From: Poriferisocius sp965200775
GTDB lineage: Bacteria > Actinomycetota > Acidimicrobiia > Acidimicrobiales > Bin134
Reading direction: 5' to 3'
Length of the DNA stretch: 64,000 nt
Assembly: GCA_965200775.1 (NCBI GenBank)
Contig: OZ241383.1
Span: 1,674,001-1,738,000, forward strand
Shown here: positions 1 to 9,002 of the stretch, in pieces
Numbering within the stretch: the first letter of the stretch is position 1
Layout: every line of letters begins with the position of its first letter
Program-made: the position numbers and the translations under genes
Notes under the pieces: model-generated
The model's database searches: none
The model's input: the letters and a program-made list of their open reading frames with translations, nothing else
Told to the model about the DNA's origin: nothing

Positions 1-1568
1 AGATCGGAGATGTCAAGCACCTGGGTCCGGGTCTTGTCCCACGCCAGGGATTCCCGGAACGCCTTCATGACCTCCTCGCGGTTGCCCCGCTTCTCCATGT
101 CCACGAAGTCGATCACGATGATGCCGCCGATGTCGCGCAGGCGAAGCTGGCGGGGGATCTCCCGTGCTGCCTCCAGGTTGTTGACGAACACGGTCTCCTC
201 CAGGTTGGAGTCGCCGACGTTCTTGCCGGTGTTCACGTCGATCACGGTAAGGGCTTCGGTGTTCTCGATGATGAGAGAACCTCCGCCGGGGAGCCACACC
301 TTCTTGTCCAGTGCCTTCACGAACTGCTCGTGTACGTGGTGGCGTTCGAGCAGACCGAGGTGCTCGCTGTCGGCGTCGTAGTACTGGAGCCTCTCTACCA
401 GCTCGGGGGCCACGCTGGACACGTAGTCGTGGACCTCGTCGAACAACCGGCGGTCGTCGATGTGAACCGAGCGGAAGTCTTGGTTGAACTCCTCCCGGAT
501 GACCCTGACGGCCATTTCGGGCTCCCGGTAGAGCAGCCCGGGAACCTGGAGCCGGGGAGCGAGGGCGTCGATCTGCTCCCACTGGTAAAGCAGCCGTCGC
601 ACGTCACGCTCGAGCTCCTCGGCGGTTATGTTCTGCGCCGCGGTGCGCACGATGATCCCGTGCTCGGCGGGCTTGCAGCGGTCCAGCACCTTGCGGAGCC
701 GCTTGCGTTCCTTGTCGGGAAGCCGCTTGGAGATTCCATAGGTTTTGGAGTTGGGCACCAGCACCACGAAACGGCCGGGCAGCGACACCTCCTGGGTGAG
801 GCGGGCCCCCTTGTGGGCTATGGGGTTCTTGGTGACCTGGCACATGATGGTCTGGCGGGCTTCGAGGAGGTTCTCGATACGGGGGGCACCTCCCGAGGTC
901 TCCACATCGTCGGGGTCGAACACCACATCGCCCCGGTACAGCACGGCGTTCTTGGGAGTGCCAATGTCCACGAACGCCGCCTCCATGCCGGGCAGCACGT
1001 TTTGCACCCGCCCCATGTAGATGTTGCCGTGAATCTCGGTGATGTCGTCAGCGGGGCGTGAGACGTAGTGCTCAATCAGGGCCCGGCCCTCGACCACAGC
1101 AATCTGGGTGGCGTCAGGACGGACCTGCACCAGCATCATGTAACGGCCCACCGGGCGACCCTTGCGGCGGCGGCCCCGGCGGCTCTCCAGGGTCTTCTCG
1201 TCCAGCTCCACCGGACCATCGGAGACCTGGTGTTCGACCGGCTGGACCGGGCGGTTGCCGCCCCCGCGTCCCCGCCCACCACGGCGGCGGCGACGCTTGC
1301 GCCCCGAACCGGTGTTGTTGCCACCGGAGTTGTTGCCCGCGGAACCCTGGCCACCGGAACCCGAGCCCCGGTTGGCGGCAGACCCGCGGTCGTTCTGGCC
1401 CGGGGCGGGGCGGGAATCCCCGATCTTGGGCTTGGAATCCGGGGCGGGGCGGGAATCCCCGATCTTGGGCTTGGAATCCGGGGCGGGGCGGGAATCCCCG
1501 ATCTTGGGGCGCTGCCGGTTAGATCCGTCGTCGGACCGCTTGACGGTCCGCTCCACTGAGTCGGTCAT
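1..1568 (-). CDS. Ribonuclease E/G family endoribonuclease (3' end outside window)
   Basis: Endoribonuclease that processes and decays mRNA and rRNA; 522 residues are visible and the C-terminus lies beyond base 1. The ATG at 1568 opens a disordered N-terminus of about 130 residues containing three 13-residue tandem repeats and an Arg/Gly-rich patch. An S1 RNA-binding domain follows near residue 180 (GNIYMGRVQNVLPGMEAAF). The catalytic RNase domain contains LTVIDVNTGK (Asp444) and IIVIDFVDM (Asp487). The 43-residue spacing equals that of the Mg-binding Asp303/Asp346 pair of E. coli RNase E. It is the last visible gene of the minus-strand block, 15 bp after the DUF2344 gene. RNase E and RNase G cannot be separated without the C-terminus. 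Confidence 0.93.
   Translation of the reverse strand, partial: MTDSVERTVKRSDDGSNRQRPKIGDSRPAPDSKPKIGDSRPAPDSKPKIGDSRPAPGQNDRGSAANRGSGSGGQGSAGNNSGGNNTGSGRKRRRRRGGRGRGGGNRPVQPVEHQVSDGPVELDEKTLESRRGRRRKGRPVGRYMMLVQVRPDATQIAVVEGRALIEHYVSRPADDITEIHGNIYMGRVQNVLPGMEAAFVDIGTPKNAVLYRGDVVFDPDDVETSGGAPRIENLLEARQTIMCQVTKNPIAHKGARLTQEVSLPGRFVVLVPNSKTYGISKRLPDKERKRLRKVLDRCKPAEHGIIVRTAAQNITAEELERDVRRLLYQWEQIDALAPRLQVPGLLYREPEMAVRVIREEFNQDFRSVHIDDRRLFDEVHDYVSSVAPELVERLQYYDADSEHLGLLERHHVHEQFVKALDKKVWLPGGGSLIIENTEALTVIDVNTGKNVGDSNLEETVFVNNLEAAREIPRQLRLRDIGGIIVIDFVDMEKRGNREEVMKAFRESLAWDKTRTQVLDISD
1402..1508 (-). repeat. 39-bp in-frame tandem repeat in RNase E/G
   Basis: Two identical 39-bp units (1402-1440 and 1441-1479) and most of a third (1480-1508) encode the peptide PKIGDSRPAPDSK in the disordered N-terminal arm. 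The units are identical at the DNA level and in frame, so the array looks young and may vary in copy number. Confidence 0.9.
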
Positions 1569-1583
1569 GGAATTGGTCCTTTC

Positions 1584-2315
1584 TCATTGCACACCTTCCA
1601 AGGTGTGCAGAGCAGGGGCTGCGCCGACCTCAAGCGGCTCCATGCGGGCGCCATCCTGCTCAATCCATTGACGAGTGCGTCGAACCAGCACCGGGCGGTA
1701 CACAGGCTCGGTCACGGCCAGAAGCTCGGACGGACGCGCCGTCCGAGGTTGAGTTCCCAAAGTGGCCAGGAGGCGAACCCCCCGGCTGGTGGGTTCCCCA
1801 ACCTCCAGGGCATGCACCTGAGGGGCTAGGTCTTCGGTGATCTTCTGGCCCTTACGTTCTCGCGTAATCACAAGTCTAGCCGCGCCCAGTACCCGATCCA
1901 CCCATCGGGCGACCTCGTCGACGCCCACCCCGGCCAGCTCGATGTCCCAGTCGCACCGGGTTACCGCCTGCTGCAACGACATCGTGCCCGGTTGCAGCAC
2001 CGAGGCCCCCGAGGCCACCATCCCGTCGGGCAGGACGCCCACCAGCGCCTCGAGTACCTGCTCGGCTGCCATCTCGGTGACGGCCAAGTCGATGTCGAGG
2101 TACTCGGCGTCGGATTCGTAGCCGGTGGCCAGGGCCGGACCGAAGTGCAGCTTGGCCCGGGGAGAGAACCCCTCGGTCAGCGCCACCGGGAGCCCGGCCC
2201 GGCGCAGGGAGCGTTCCCAGATCCGGGCCACATCCCGGTGGCTGGTGAACCGGATCTTCCCGGTCTTGGAGTACCGCACACGGACCCGAGTCCGGGCGGG
2301 CTGGTTGGGGTTCAC
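1584..2315 (-). CDS. TIGR03936/DUF2344 family radical-SAM-linked protein
   Basis: A 243-residue protein that opens TRVRVRYSKTGKIRFTSHRDVARIWERSLRRAGLPVALTEGFSPRAKL, a pattern I recognise as DUF2344/TIGR03936. This domain is encoded beside, or fused to, the B12-binding radical SAM protein found directly upstream here. The precise reaction of the pair is not established. The GTG at 2315 is chosen because the conserved domain starts within ten residues of it. Extending further upstream would overlap the 3' end of the radical SAM gene with no conserved sequence gained. No strong Shine-Dalgarno is visible. RNase E/G follows, an arrangement seen in many bacteria. Confidence 0.85.
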   Translation of the reverse strand: MNPNQPARTRVRVRYSKTGKIRFTSHRDVARIWERSLRRAGLPVALTEGFSPRAKLHFGPALATGYESDAEYLDIDLAVTEMAAEQVLEALVGVLPDGMVASGASVLQPGTMSLQQAVTRCDWDIELAGVGVDEVARWVDRVLGAARLVITRERKGQKITEDLAPQVHALEVGEPTSRGVRLLATLGTQPRTARPSELLAVTEPVYRPVLVRRTRQWIEQDGARMEPLEVGAAPALHTLEGVQ

Positions 2316-2373
2316 CGGCGTTTCCGGCCCTCGGCTCCCTGGCCGGAGAAGTTGCCCAGAATCGAATGCCGGC

Positions 2374-4323
2374 TCACGCCGAGGCCCTTGAGCCGGTGGC
2401 GGCGAGCTGCACCGGCACCGCGTCGGCAACCGAGAAGGAGGTAGGTACCTGGCCGGTGCCCTGGCTACCCCCCGCCGGAGGAGTGGCGGAGGCCACGATG
2501 TGCTCGATGCTGTAGCCGGTGCAGGCCCCGCAGTCGTAGCACGGGGTCCAGCGGCAATCCTCCAGGCCCAGCTCGGCCAGGGCGTCCCGCCAGTCCTGCC
2601 ACAGAAAGTCCTTGTGGAGGCCGGCGGAGAGGTGGTCCCAGGGCAGCACCTCGTCCTCAAGACGGTGGCGATGCACGTACCAGTCCACCGACAGCCCGTG
2701 GCGGGCCATGGCCTCGGTCCAACGGTCGAAGTTGAAGTGCTCGGACCACTCCTGGAAGGTTCCCCCCGCTCGCCAAACGTCCTCGATGACCCTGCCGATG
2801 CGGCGGTCGCCGCGGCTGGCGAGTCCCTCGATCAGGCTGGCCTTGGGGTCGTGCCACTTCATCTGAACGCCCCGGTTGCGCTTGATGCTGTCGCGCAGCA
2901 GGAAGATCTTGCGCTGGAGTTCGGTCACAGTGTTCTGGCCGAACCACTGGAACGGGGTGAACGGCTTGGGCACGAACCCGCCCAATGACACCGTTACCGA
3001 CGGGTTCTTGGTGTGGGCCTTACCCAGCTCCACGCAGTTGCGGGCCAGCTCGCCGATGGCCAGCGTGTCCTCATCGGTCTCGGTGGGAAGCCCGGTGAGG
3101 AAGTACAGCTTCATGCGCCGCCATCCCTGGGAGAACGCGGACGACACCGCACCGTACAGGTCGCGCTCGTCGATGAGCTTGTTGATGACCTGGCGCATCC
3201 GCCACGACCCGGCCTCGGGAGCGAAGGTCAGCCCGGTGCGCCGGGCTCTCTGGATCTGGGCCGCCAACCCCACGGTGAAGGCATCCACCCGCAGGCTGGG
3301 CAGCGACACCGACACCTCTCCGGCGGCACCGTCCATGGTGGCGGCCACCACCTCCTCGATACCGCTGAAATCGGCGGTGGACAGCGAGGTCAGCGCCACC
3401 TCGTCGTAACCCGAGCGGGCCAGCCCGTCGGCCACCATGGTGCGGACCTGCTCGGCGGGGCGCTCCCGCACCGGCCGGGTGATCATCCCCGCCTGGCAGA
3501 AGCGGCACGCCCGGGTGCAGCCCCGGAATACCTCCACGTTCAGCCGGTCGTGAACAACCTCGGTGAGCGGCACCAACTGGTTCCTGGGGTAGGGCCAGGA
3601 GGCCAGGTCGGCCACCGTACGCTTCTCCACCACCGCCGGCACATCGGCGTGGCGGGGGGTTATCGAGACCAGGTTCGGGCCGTCATACTCCACGTCGTAA
3701 AGCGACGGCACGTACACCCCTTCCACTCCGGCCAGGGACCGCAGCACCGCTGTACGTGACTTCTTGCCGGCTCGCTTCCAGTCCCGGATCACCGTGTTGA
3801 TCTCGGACACCACTTCCTCGCCGTCGCCCAGCACGAAGAAGTCAACGAAATCGGCCAGTGGCTCGGGGTTGTAGGTGCAGTGCCCGCCCGCCCCGATCAG
3901 CAGGTCGTCGGCGGCCCGCTGTTCGGCCCGCACCGGCGCTCCGGCCAGGTCGATGCAGTTCAGGACGTTGGTGTAAACCAGCTCGGCCGACAGGTTGAAT
4001 GCCAGCACGTCGAAATCGGCGGCCCGGCGGTGGGTGTCCACCGAGAACAGGGGTAGGCCCTTGGCCCGCATCTCGGCCTCCATGTCCACCCAGGGGGCGT
4101 AGGCCCGCTCGGCCACCGCGTCGTCCCGCTCGTTGAGGATCTCGTAGAGGATCTGCAGGCCCTGGTTGGGGAGGCCAATCTCGTAGGTGTCGGGATAGGC
4201 CAGCAGCCACGCCGCTTTGGACGGATGGTGATCGGGCTCCACCATGCCGCCCTCCCCGCCGATGTAGCGGGCCGGCTTCGACACGTCGGGCAGCACCAGC
4301 TCCAGATCAGGCCACAGGGACAT
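2374..4323 (-). CDS. TIGR03960 family B12-binding radical SAM protein
   Basis: A 649-residue radical SAM protein. Its N-terminal third resembles a B12-binding-type domain (ADFDVLAFNLSAELVYTNVLNC). The radical SAM core carries the cluster motif CTRACRFC (VEVFRGCTRACRFCQAGM) that binds the 4Fe-4S cluster. The C-terminus has a Cys-rich tail (CRWTPCYDCGACTG) that could bind a second cluster. The ATG at 4323 (MSLWPDLELVLPDV) matches the usual start; an in-frame ATG at 4386 would add 21 non-conserved residues. It is followed after 58 bp by its usual partner, the DUF2344 protein. The substrate is unknown. Confidence 0.88.
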   Translation of the reverse strand: MSLWPDLELVLPDVSKPARYIGGEGGMVEPDHHPSKAAWLLAYPDTYEIGLPNQGLQILYEILNERDDAVAERAYAPWVDMEAEMRAKGLPLFSVDTHRRAADFDVLAFNLSAELVYTNVLNCIDLAGAPVRAEQRAADDLLIGAGGHCTYNPEPLADFVDFFVLGDGEEVVSEINTVIRDWKRAGKKSRTAVLRSLAGVEGVYVPSLYDVEYDGPNLVSITPRHADVPAVVEKRTVADLASWPYPRNQLVPLTEVVHDRLNVEVFRGCTRACRFCQAGMITRPVRERPAEQVRTMVADGLARSGYDEVALTSLSTADFSGIEEVVAATMDGAAGEVSVSLPSLRVDAFTVGLAAQIQRARRTGLTFAPEAGSWRMRQVINKLIDERDLYGAVSSAFSQGWRRMKLYFLTGLPTETDEDTLAIGELARNCVELGKAHTKNPSVTVSLGGFVPKPFTPFQWFGQNTVTELQRKIFLLRDSIKRNRGVQMKWHDPKASLIEGLASRGDRRIGRVIEDVWRAGGTFQEWSEHFNFDRWTEAMARHGLSVDWYVHRHRLEDEVLPWDHLSAGLHKDFLWQDWRDALAELGLEDCRWTPCYDCGACTGYSIEHIVASATPPAGGSQGTGQVPTSFSVADAVPVQLAATGSRASA

Positions 4324-4392
4324 CCCCACCAATCTACCGAGCCCACCGGCCCGAACGGTGAGCGAGGCCGAGGTTCGAGACTTCAAGGTTGG

Positions 4393-5547
4393 TCAGGTGA
4401 ACCGGCGCATGCGGACGTTCAGCACCAGGCCAAGGCCGATGAGGGTGGCGATGGCCGACGAACCGCCGTAGGACACCAGCGGCAGGGGAATGCCGGTGAT
4501 AGGGGTGATGCCCAGGGTCATGCCCACCGCCTCGAACATCTGGAACAGGATCATGGCGAACACGCCCGAGCAGATCAGCGCCCCGAACCGGTCTCGGGCC
4601 AGCCGGGCCGCCTGGAGGATCCTCAAGAGCAGCACGGCGTAGAGACCCAGGGTGGTGGCCGCCCCGACGAAGCCGAATTCCTCGCCGATCACGGTGAAAA
4701 TGAAGTCGGTGTGCTGCTGGGGCACCAGGCCGCTCAGCGTCTGCGAGCCCTCGCCGTAGCCGGTGCCATTCACCCCTCCGTTGCCGATGGCGATCTGGGC
4801 CTGGCGCTGCTGGAACGCGGCCTCGGTGATGTCGCTGGCCGGGTCCACGAAAGTTCTCAGCCGGTTTCTCTGGTACTCCTCCAGCATGTTGGAGTTGATC
4901 ATCAGCGTCACCACCGTGGTGACGATCAGGGCCATGCCGATCACCTGGCGGAAGCGGATACCGCCGATCAGCAACAGCACGAACCCGATGAACACGTAGA
5001 TGATCGCCGTGCCCACGTCGGGTTGCAGCAGCACCAACAGCCCCGGCCAGGCGACGATCCCCACCGCCACGAACACCCTCGGCACGGTCATGTGGTCTTC
5101 GTACCGGGCCAGGAAGGCGGCCACGGCCACGATCACCGCGATCTTCTGGAACTCGGAGGGTTGAAGCTGAAAATCGCCAACCCGGAACCAGGAGCGAGCA
5201 CCGTTCACCGCCTCCCCCATCGGGCTCAGCACCACTATCAGCGCCAGGATGCCCATCCCGTAGGCCGCCACCGCGAACTTGGACAGCTCGTTGTAGGGAA
5301 CCCAGGCGGCGAAGATCATGATGAGCGCCCCGGCCACCGCGAACAGCGACTGCCGGTCCATGAAGAAGGCGTCGAAGTTCTCCGGGTCGCGACCTCGAGT
5401 GGTGCTGTAGATGGCCGCCACCCCGATCACCGCCAACCCTGCCGCGGCAAGAACCAGGACTACGTCAATGTGCATCCACGGGGCGTAGGAACTGGTCCGG
5501 GATTCCTGCCCTTCGGGCCCGCGCTCCTCCAGTGAGATGACCGCCAT
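4393..5547 (-). CDS. rodA: Rod-shape-determining SEDS glycosyltransferase RodA
   Basis: A 384-residue integral membrane SEDS protein that polymerises lipid II glycan strands during lateral-wall growth. About ten hydrophobic segments are visible. The family signature region appears as GDFQLQPSEFQKIAVIVAVAAFLARYED, and the extracellular loop and C-terminal motif as ITGIPLPLVSYGGSS. The ATG at 5547 shares one base with the stop of the upstream PBP2 gene, so the SEDS polymerase and its cognate transpeptidase are probably translationally coupled. Pairing with PBP2 and MreBCD supports RodA over FtsW. Confidence 0.93.
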   Translation of the reverse strand: MAVISLEERGPEGQESRTSSYAPWMHIDVVLVLAAAGLAVIGVAAIYSTTRGRDPENFDAFFMDRQSLFAVAGALIMIFAAWVPYNELSKFAVAAYGMGILALIVVLSPMGEAVNGARSWFRVGDFQLQPSEFQKIAVIVAVAAFLARYEDHMTVPRVFVAVGIVAWPGLLVLLQPDVGTAIIYVFIGFVLLLIGGIRFRQVIGMALIVTTVVTLMINSNMLEEYQRNRLRTFVDPASDITEAAFQQRQAQIAIGNGGVNGTGYGEGSQTLSGLVPQQHTDFIFTVIGEEFGFVGAATTLGLYAVLLLRILQAARLARDRFGALICSGVFAMILFQMFEAVGMTLGITPITGIPLPLVSYGGSSAIATLIGLGLVLNVRMRRFT

Positions 5548-7610
5548 CAGGAATCTCCCCCCGACTCGGCCCCGGTGACGGCTTCCTCGCCGTCGTCGCC
5601 TTCGCCGGCGTCGCCTTCGCCGGCCCCCTCACCCAGCAGCGAGTCGCTCAGCCTGGCCAGGTCGTCAATGGTCCGCACCACCGGTACCGTGTCGCGAGCG
5701 ATGGGTTCCAGCACCCGCCGCACCGCCGGAGCGGCGATCGACGCCCCGAAACCCGACTCCTCCATCACCGCCACCACCACGTATTCCGGGTTGGGGTTGG
5801 GGCCAAACGCCGCGAACAGTGAGAAATCGGCCTTGCCCTCGACCTCGGCGGTACCCGTCTTGCCTGCCACCGACCACTCCTCGTGGGGAAAACCGACGAA
5901 GGCGCGGTGCGCTGTGCCGTCGAGATCGCCGGTAACCCCGAGCAGCCCTTGCAGGATCGGCCTCCGTATGGAGTTGGGCAGGTAGATCCGGTTGATGACC
6001 CGGTCGCCGAACGACTGCAAAACCTCCCCGGAAACCGAGTTCTCCACCCGGTCAACCACCTTGGGAGCGTAGAGAGTGCCCCCGTTGGCGAACGCGCCGT
6101 AGCCATTGGCCATCTGCAGCGGGGTGGCCCCGAGCAGTCCCTGACCGATGGACAACACGATGGTGTCGCCCGTCCGCCACGGCTCGCCGGCGGCTTCGGC
6201 GGCCGTAGGTGACGGCACCCGGCCTGTCCCCTCCCCGGCCAGGGCGATGCCGGACTGCGCCCCAAAGCCGAACAGCCGGGCCGTCCGCTGGATGCTCTCC
6301 TGGTTGAAGCGCTCTCCCCGGTCCATAGTGTCGCCCAGGTAGTAGAAGTAAACGTCGGATGAAACCGTGATGGCCCGGGGCAGGTCAACCGGTCCGTAGA
6401 TGGCACCTTGGGCGTTGGTGAACGTACAAAGGTCAAGGGCGTGATCCTCGCACGACGGGACCACATAGCTGCCGGTATCCTCGTAGAGGGTGTCGGCGGC
6501 CAAAACCCCCCGCGGGCCGATGACGCCGCTGTTCATGGCGGCGTAGGCGGTGAACAGCTTGAACGTGGACCCGGGAGGGTAGATGCCCGACAGGGCCCGA
6601 TTGTGCAATGGCTGGTGGCTGACTGGGTTCTGGATCTCGGCCCAGCGTTCCTCGCTGATGGCACCCACGAACTCGCTGGGTGAGTAGGTGGGGTAGGAAG
6701 CCATGGCCAGAACGTCCCCCCCGTTGGGATCGAGCACCACAATGGCGCCGCCCGGAGCTGTGAACGGGGGATCCTCGGGTTCCTCGGGTTCCTGTTGGCG
6801 AGCTATCGCCAGCGCGGTCAACAGCTCCTCCTCTGCCAGGGCCTGGATGCCCACATCCAGGGTCAGATAGACATCGGCCCCGGCCACCGGATCAACCTGC
6901 TCTATCACCTCCACCGGGTCACCAAGATTGTCAACCAGCAGGGTGGTGGATCCGGGAGTGCCCCTCAGCACCGACTCGAAGGACGCCTCCACCCCGGTCT
7001 GCCCGATCTCGTCGGTGGGCCGGTAGGCCTTTGGTCCGCCGGCCACCAGCTCGTACTGCTCCTCGCTGAGACTGGAGACATAACCCAGGACATGGCCCGC
7101 CAAGGCTCCGTACGGATAGCTACGAACGCTGCGGATGACGGTGCCCACTCCCGGGAACTCGTCGGCCCGCTCTGCCAAAACGATCTCGAAGTTCTCGGTT
7201 ACGTCGCGTGCTACCTCGATGGAGTCGAGAGGGCCGTACCGGGCATCGTTCAGGGCGTCGTTGATCTCGAAGATCTTGGTGAGCCTGCCCGCCCGACTGA
7301 TCTCCCGAGCCAGGCGCAGAACCAGGTCGTCCTGCTCGCTCTGGTCGAACTCGGTGTCGAACACGAACCGATCGACGGTCACCACCAGCGACTCCCGGTT
7401 GTCCACCAGCACATGCCCGTTGCGGTCGAATATCCGGCCTCGTGGTGCCGGTTCGTAGGTCACCCGGATCGTATTGCCGAGGGCCTGGGCCTCGAACTCC
7501 TCTGAACTCAACACCTGGAGGAACCACAGGCGGGCAAACAGCACGCCAAAGGCCAGCAGCGCCAGCAGCGCCAAAAAACTCAATCGGAGGCGGAGCGACT
7601 CGGGGCTCAC
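5547..7610 (-). CDS. mrdA: Penicillin-binding protein 2 (elongasome transpeptidase)
   Basis: A 687-residue class B PBP that cross-links peptidoglycan with RodA. There is a short cytoplasmic N-terminus, one membrane anchor (residues 10-30), a PBP dimerisation domain and a transpeptidase domain. The active-site motif is STFK with Ser348 (GIYPPGSTFKLF). The second motif is SSD in VSSDVYFYYLG rather than SxN, and the KTG motif is at 584-586 (AGKTGTAEV). The GTG at 7610 overlaps the mreD stop by 4 bp (GTGA) and lies just before the membrane anchor, unlike longer in-frame extensions. The tail is acidic, rich in Gly, Glu and Asp. Confidence 0.93.
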   Translation of the reverse strand: MSPESLRLRLSFLALLALLAFGVLFARLWFLQVLSSEEFEAQALGNTIRVTYEPAPRGRIFDRNGHVLVDNRESLVVTVDRFVFDTEFDQSEQDDLVLRLAREISRAGRLTKIFEINDALNDARYGPLDSIEVARDVTENFEIVLAERADEFPGVGTVIRSVRSYPYGALAGHVLGYVSSLSEEQYELVAGGPKAYRPTDEIGQTGVEASFESVLRGTPGSTTLLVDNLGDPVEVIEQVDPVAGADVYLTLDVGIQALAEEELLTALAIARQQEPEEPEDPPFTAPGGAIVVLDPNGGDVLAMASYPTYSPSEFVGAISEERWAEIQNPVSHQPLHNRALSGIYPPGSTFKLFTAYAAMNSGVIGPRGVLAADTLYEDTGSYVVPSCEDHALDLCTFTNAQGAIYGPVDLPRAITVSSDVYFYYLGDTMDRGERFNQESIQRTARLFGFGAQSGIALAGEGTGRVPSPTAAEAAGEPWRTGDTIVLSIGQGLLGATPLQMANGYGAFANGGTLYAPKVVDRVENSVSGEVLQSFGDRVINRIYLPNSIRRPILQGLLGVTGDLDGTAHRAFVGFPHEEWSVAGKTGTAEVEGKADFSLFAAFGPNPNPEYVVVAVMEESGFGASIAAPAVRRVLEPIARDTVPVVRTIDDLARLSDSLLGEGAGEGDAGEGDDGEEAVTGAESGGDS

Positions 7611-8140
7611 GCTTCCTCCCCCACCAACCTGGGCCACGACCACCGCCACAGGCCGATCAGCGGCAACGCCAGCACCAGGTTGTAGGCGGCAGCCACCCCC
7701 ATCACGGTGTAAAGGCGGTCGGTGTAGAGGTTGACCTCGCCGAGCAGTTCGCCGAACACCGCGTACACCAGCAACCCCCCGGCGGTCGCGGCCGCGGTGA
7801 CCAGAACATTGATCCACCACGCGCTGCGGAAGATCCGCTCCTCCAGCAGGCCCACCGAGTAGCCCCACACGGTGTAGATCAGGGCAGACAAGCCGAACAG
7901 GGTGGGCAGGTACAGGTCGATGCCCAAGCCGATGGCGAAGCCGGCTGCCGCACCCCGCACCGGCCCGCCCGCCAGGCCGGCGGTAACCGCCACGGCCAGG
8001 GGCACCTCGGGGACCACCCCGTACACACGCAGATCGGAGAACAGCGACAGATGCAGCACCAGCGCGGTTACCAGGAACAACGCGCTGCGAGCGTAGGCAC
8101 CGGCGATGCCCGACGAACCCGGCCGGTTCATGGTGTTCAT
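7607..8140 (-). CDS. mreD: Rod-shape-determining membrane protein MreD
   Basis: A 177-residue protein with five to six predicted transmembrane helices and little else, as is typical of MreD. The hydrophobic N-terminus, the GIDLYLPTLFGLSALIYTVWGY stretch and the position between mreC and mrdA identify it. It links the MreB filament to the periplasmic MreC and the PBP2/RodA synthase. It overlaps its neighbours by 4 bp on both sides (ATGA with mreC, GTGA with mrdA), so the cluster is tightly coupled. Confidence 0.88.
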   Translation of the reverse strand: MNTMNRPGSSGIAGAYARSALFLVTALVLHLSLFSDLRVYGVVPEVPLAVAVTAGLAGGPVRGAAAGFAIGLGIDLYLPTLFGLSALIYTVWGYSVGLLEERIFRSAWWINVLVTAAATAGGLLVYAVFGELLGEVNLYTDRLYTVMGVAAAYNLVLALPLIGLWRWSWPRLVGEEA

Positions 8141-8985
8141 GATTCCTCGCCCAGGGGGTCGTAGAGCAGGACGGTCACGAAGTTCAGGTTGCTGGTGTTG
8201 CCCGACGGCTCCACAGAGAGGATCTGAAGCAGGCGGGCTTCGTCGTAGTCGATGGCGGTGACGGTGCCAACGGGTACGCCGGGGGGGTAGCGGCTGCGGT
8301 CCACCCCGCTGGTAACCACCTCGTCGCCGACTGCCACCTCGGTTTCGATCTCCAGTCCCCGGTCCACGATCAGCGGCTCTATGTGGCCGTTCCCCGAGGC
8401 CAGCGCCACGTCCTCGGTGCCCAGCACCAGCACCCCCACCTCGAACGAAGGGTCGGTGAGGAGCTGCACTTGGGCGTAGCGCCGGGCGGGGTCCCCGTCG
8501 ATCCGTCCGATAAGACCGCCCCTGGTGACCACCGGCATCCCGTTGCGGAGCCCGTCCTCGGCTCCCCGGTTTATCTGCACCGAGTATCGGTCGAAGTTGT
8601 TCAGGTTGGCGGTGACCACCTCGGCCACCACGTTGGGGATGTCCTGCACGTAGGGCAGGTTCAGCTCGTTGAGGAGGGACTCAAGGCGGATGGAGGCATC
8701 TGATTCCAGTATCTGCTGGCCCTCGAGCTTCTCCAGCTCGAGGCGCAGCTTCTCGTTCTCGACCTCCAGCTCGTCGTAGCCTGTCATGCCCTGCCAGGCG
8801 TCGCCCACCGGGTCGAACAGCCGATCTGTGCCCGACCTCAGCGGCGACAGCATGTCGGTGAGGGTCTCCTCTGTCCGCTGGAGGGGCTCGAAGTCGCGAG
8901 CATCCAGGGTAAGCAGGGTCGCGGAACTGAGCAGCAGAAAGATAAAGACGACTCGCGACCGGCCTGTGCGGGTGCCCACTGCCAC
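8137..8985 (-). CDS. mreC: Rod-shape-determining protein MreC
   Basis: About 282 residues: one N-terminal membrane anchor (VVFIFLLLSSATLLTLDARD), a coiled coil (ELEVENEKLRLELEKLEGQ), and a beta-rich periplasmic region with GLIGRI and GVPVGTV motifs. MreC scaffolds the elongasome and activates PBP2. The start is uncertain: in-frame GTG codons at 8985 and 8979 both precede the anchor, and the reading frame stays open through the end of mreB, so a longer N-terminus cannot be excluded. It overlaps mreD by 4 bp. Confidence 0.88.
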   Translation of the reverse strand: MAVGTRTGRSRVVFIFLLLSSATLLTLDARDFEPLQRTEETLTDMLSPLRSGTDRLFDPVGDAWQGMTGYDELEVENEKLRLELEKLEGQQILESDASIRLESLLNELNLPYVQDIPNVVAEVVTANLNNFDRYSVQINRGAEDGLRNGMPVVTRGGLIGRIDGDPARRYAQVQLLTDPSFEVGVLVLGTEDVALASGNGHIEPLIVDRGLEIETEVAVGDEVVTSGVDRSRYPPGVPVGTVTAIDYDEARLLQILSVEPSGNTSNLNFVTVLLYDPLGEES

Positions 8986-9002
8986 GGGGCTGAACCGTGC
9001 AA

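Noticed and set aside
1402..1508. Repeat array as a CRISPR
   Set aside because: Units are directly adjacent with no spacers, in frame and coding within RNase E/G.
4225..5535. A plus-strand open frame of 436 codons
   Set aside because: It is a shadow of rodA; composition is His/Gln/Gly rich, while the minus strand gives a perfect SEDS protein.
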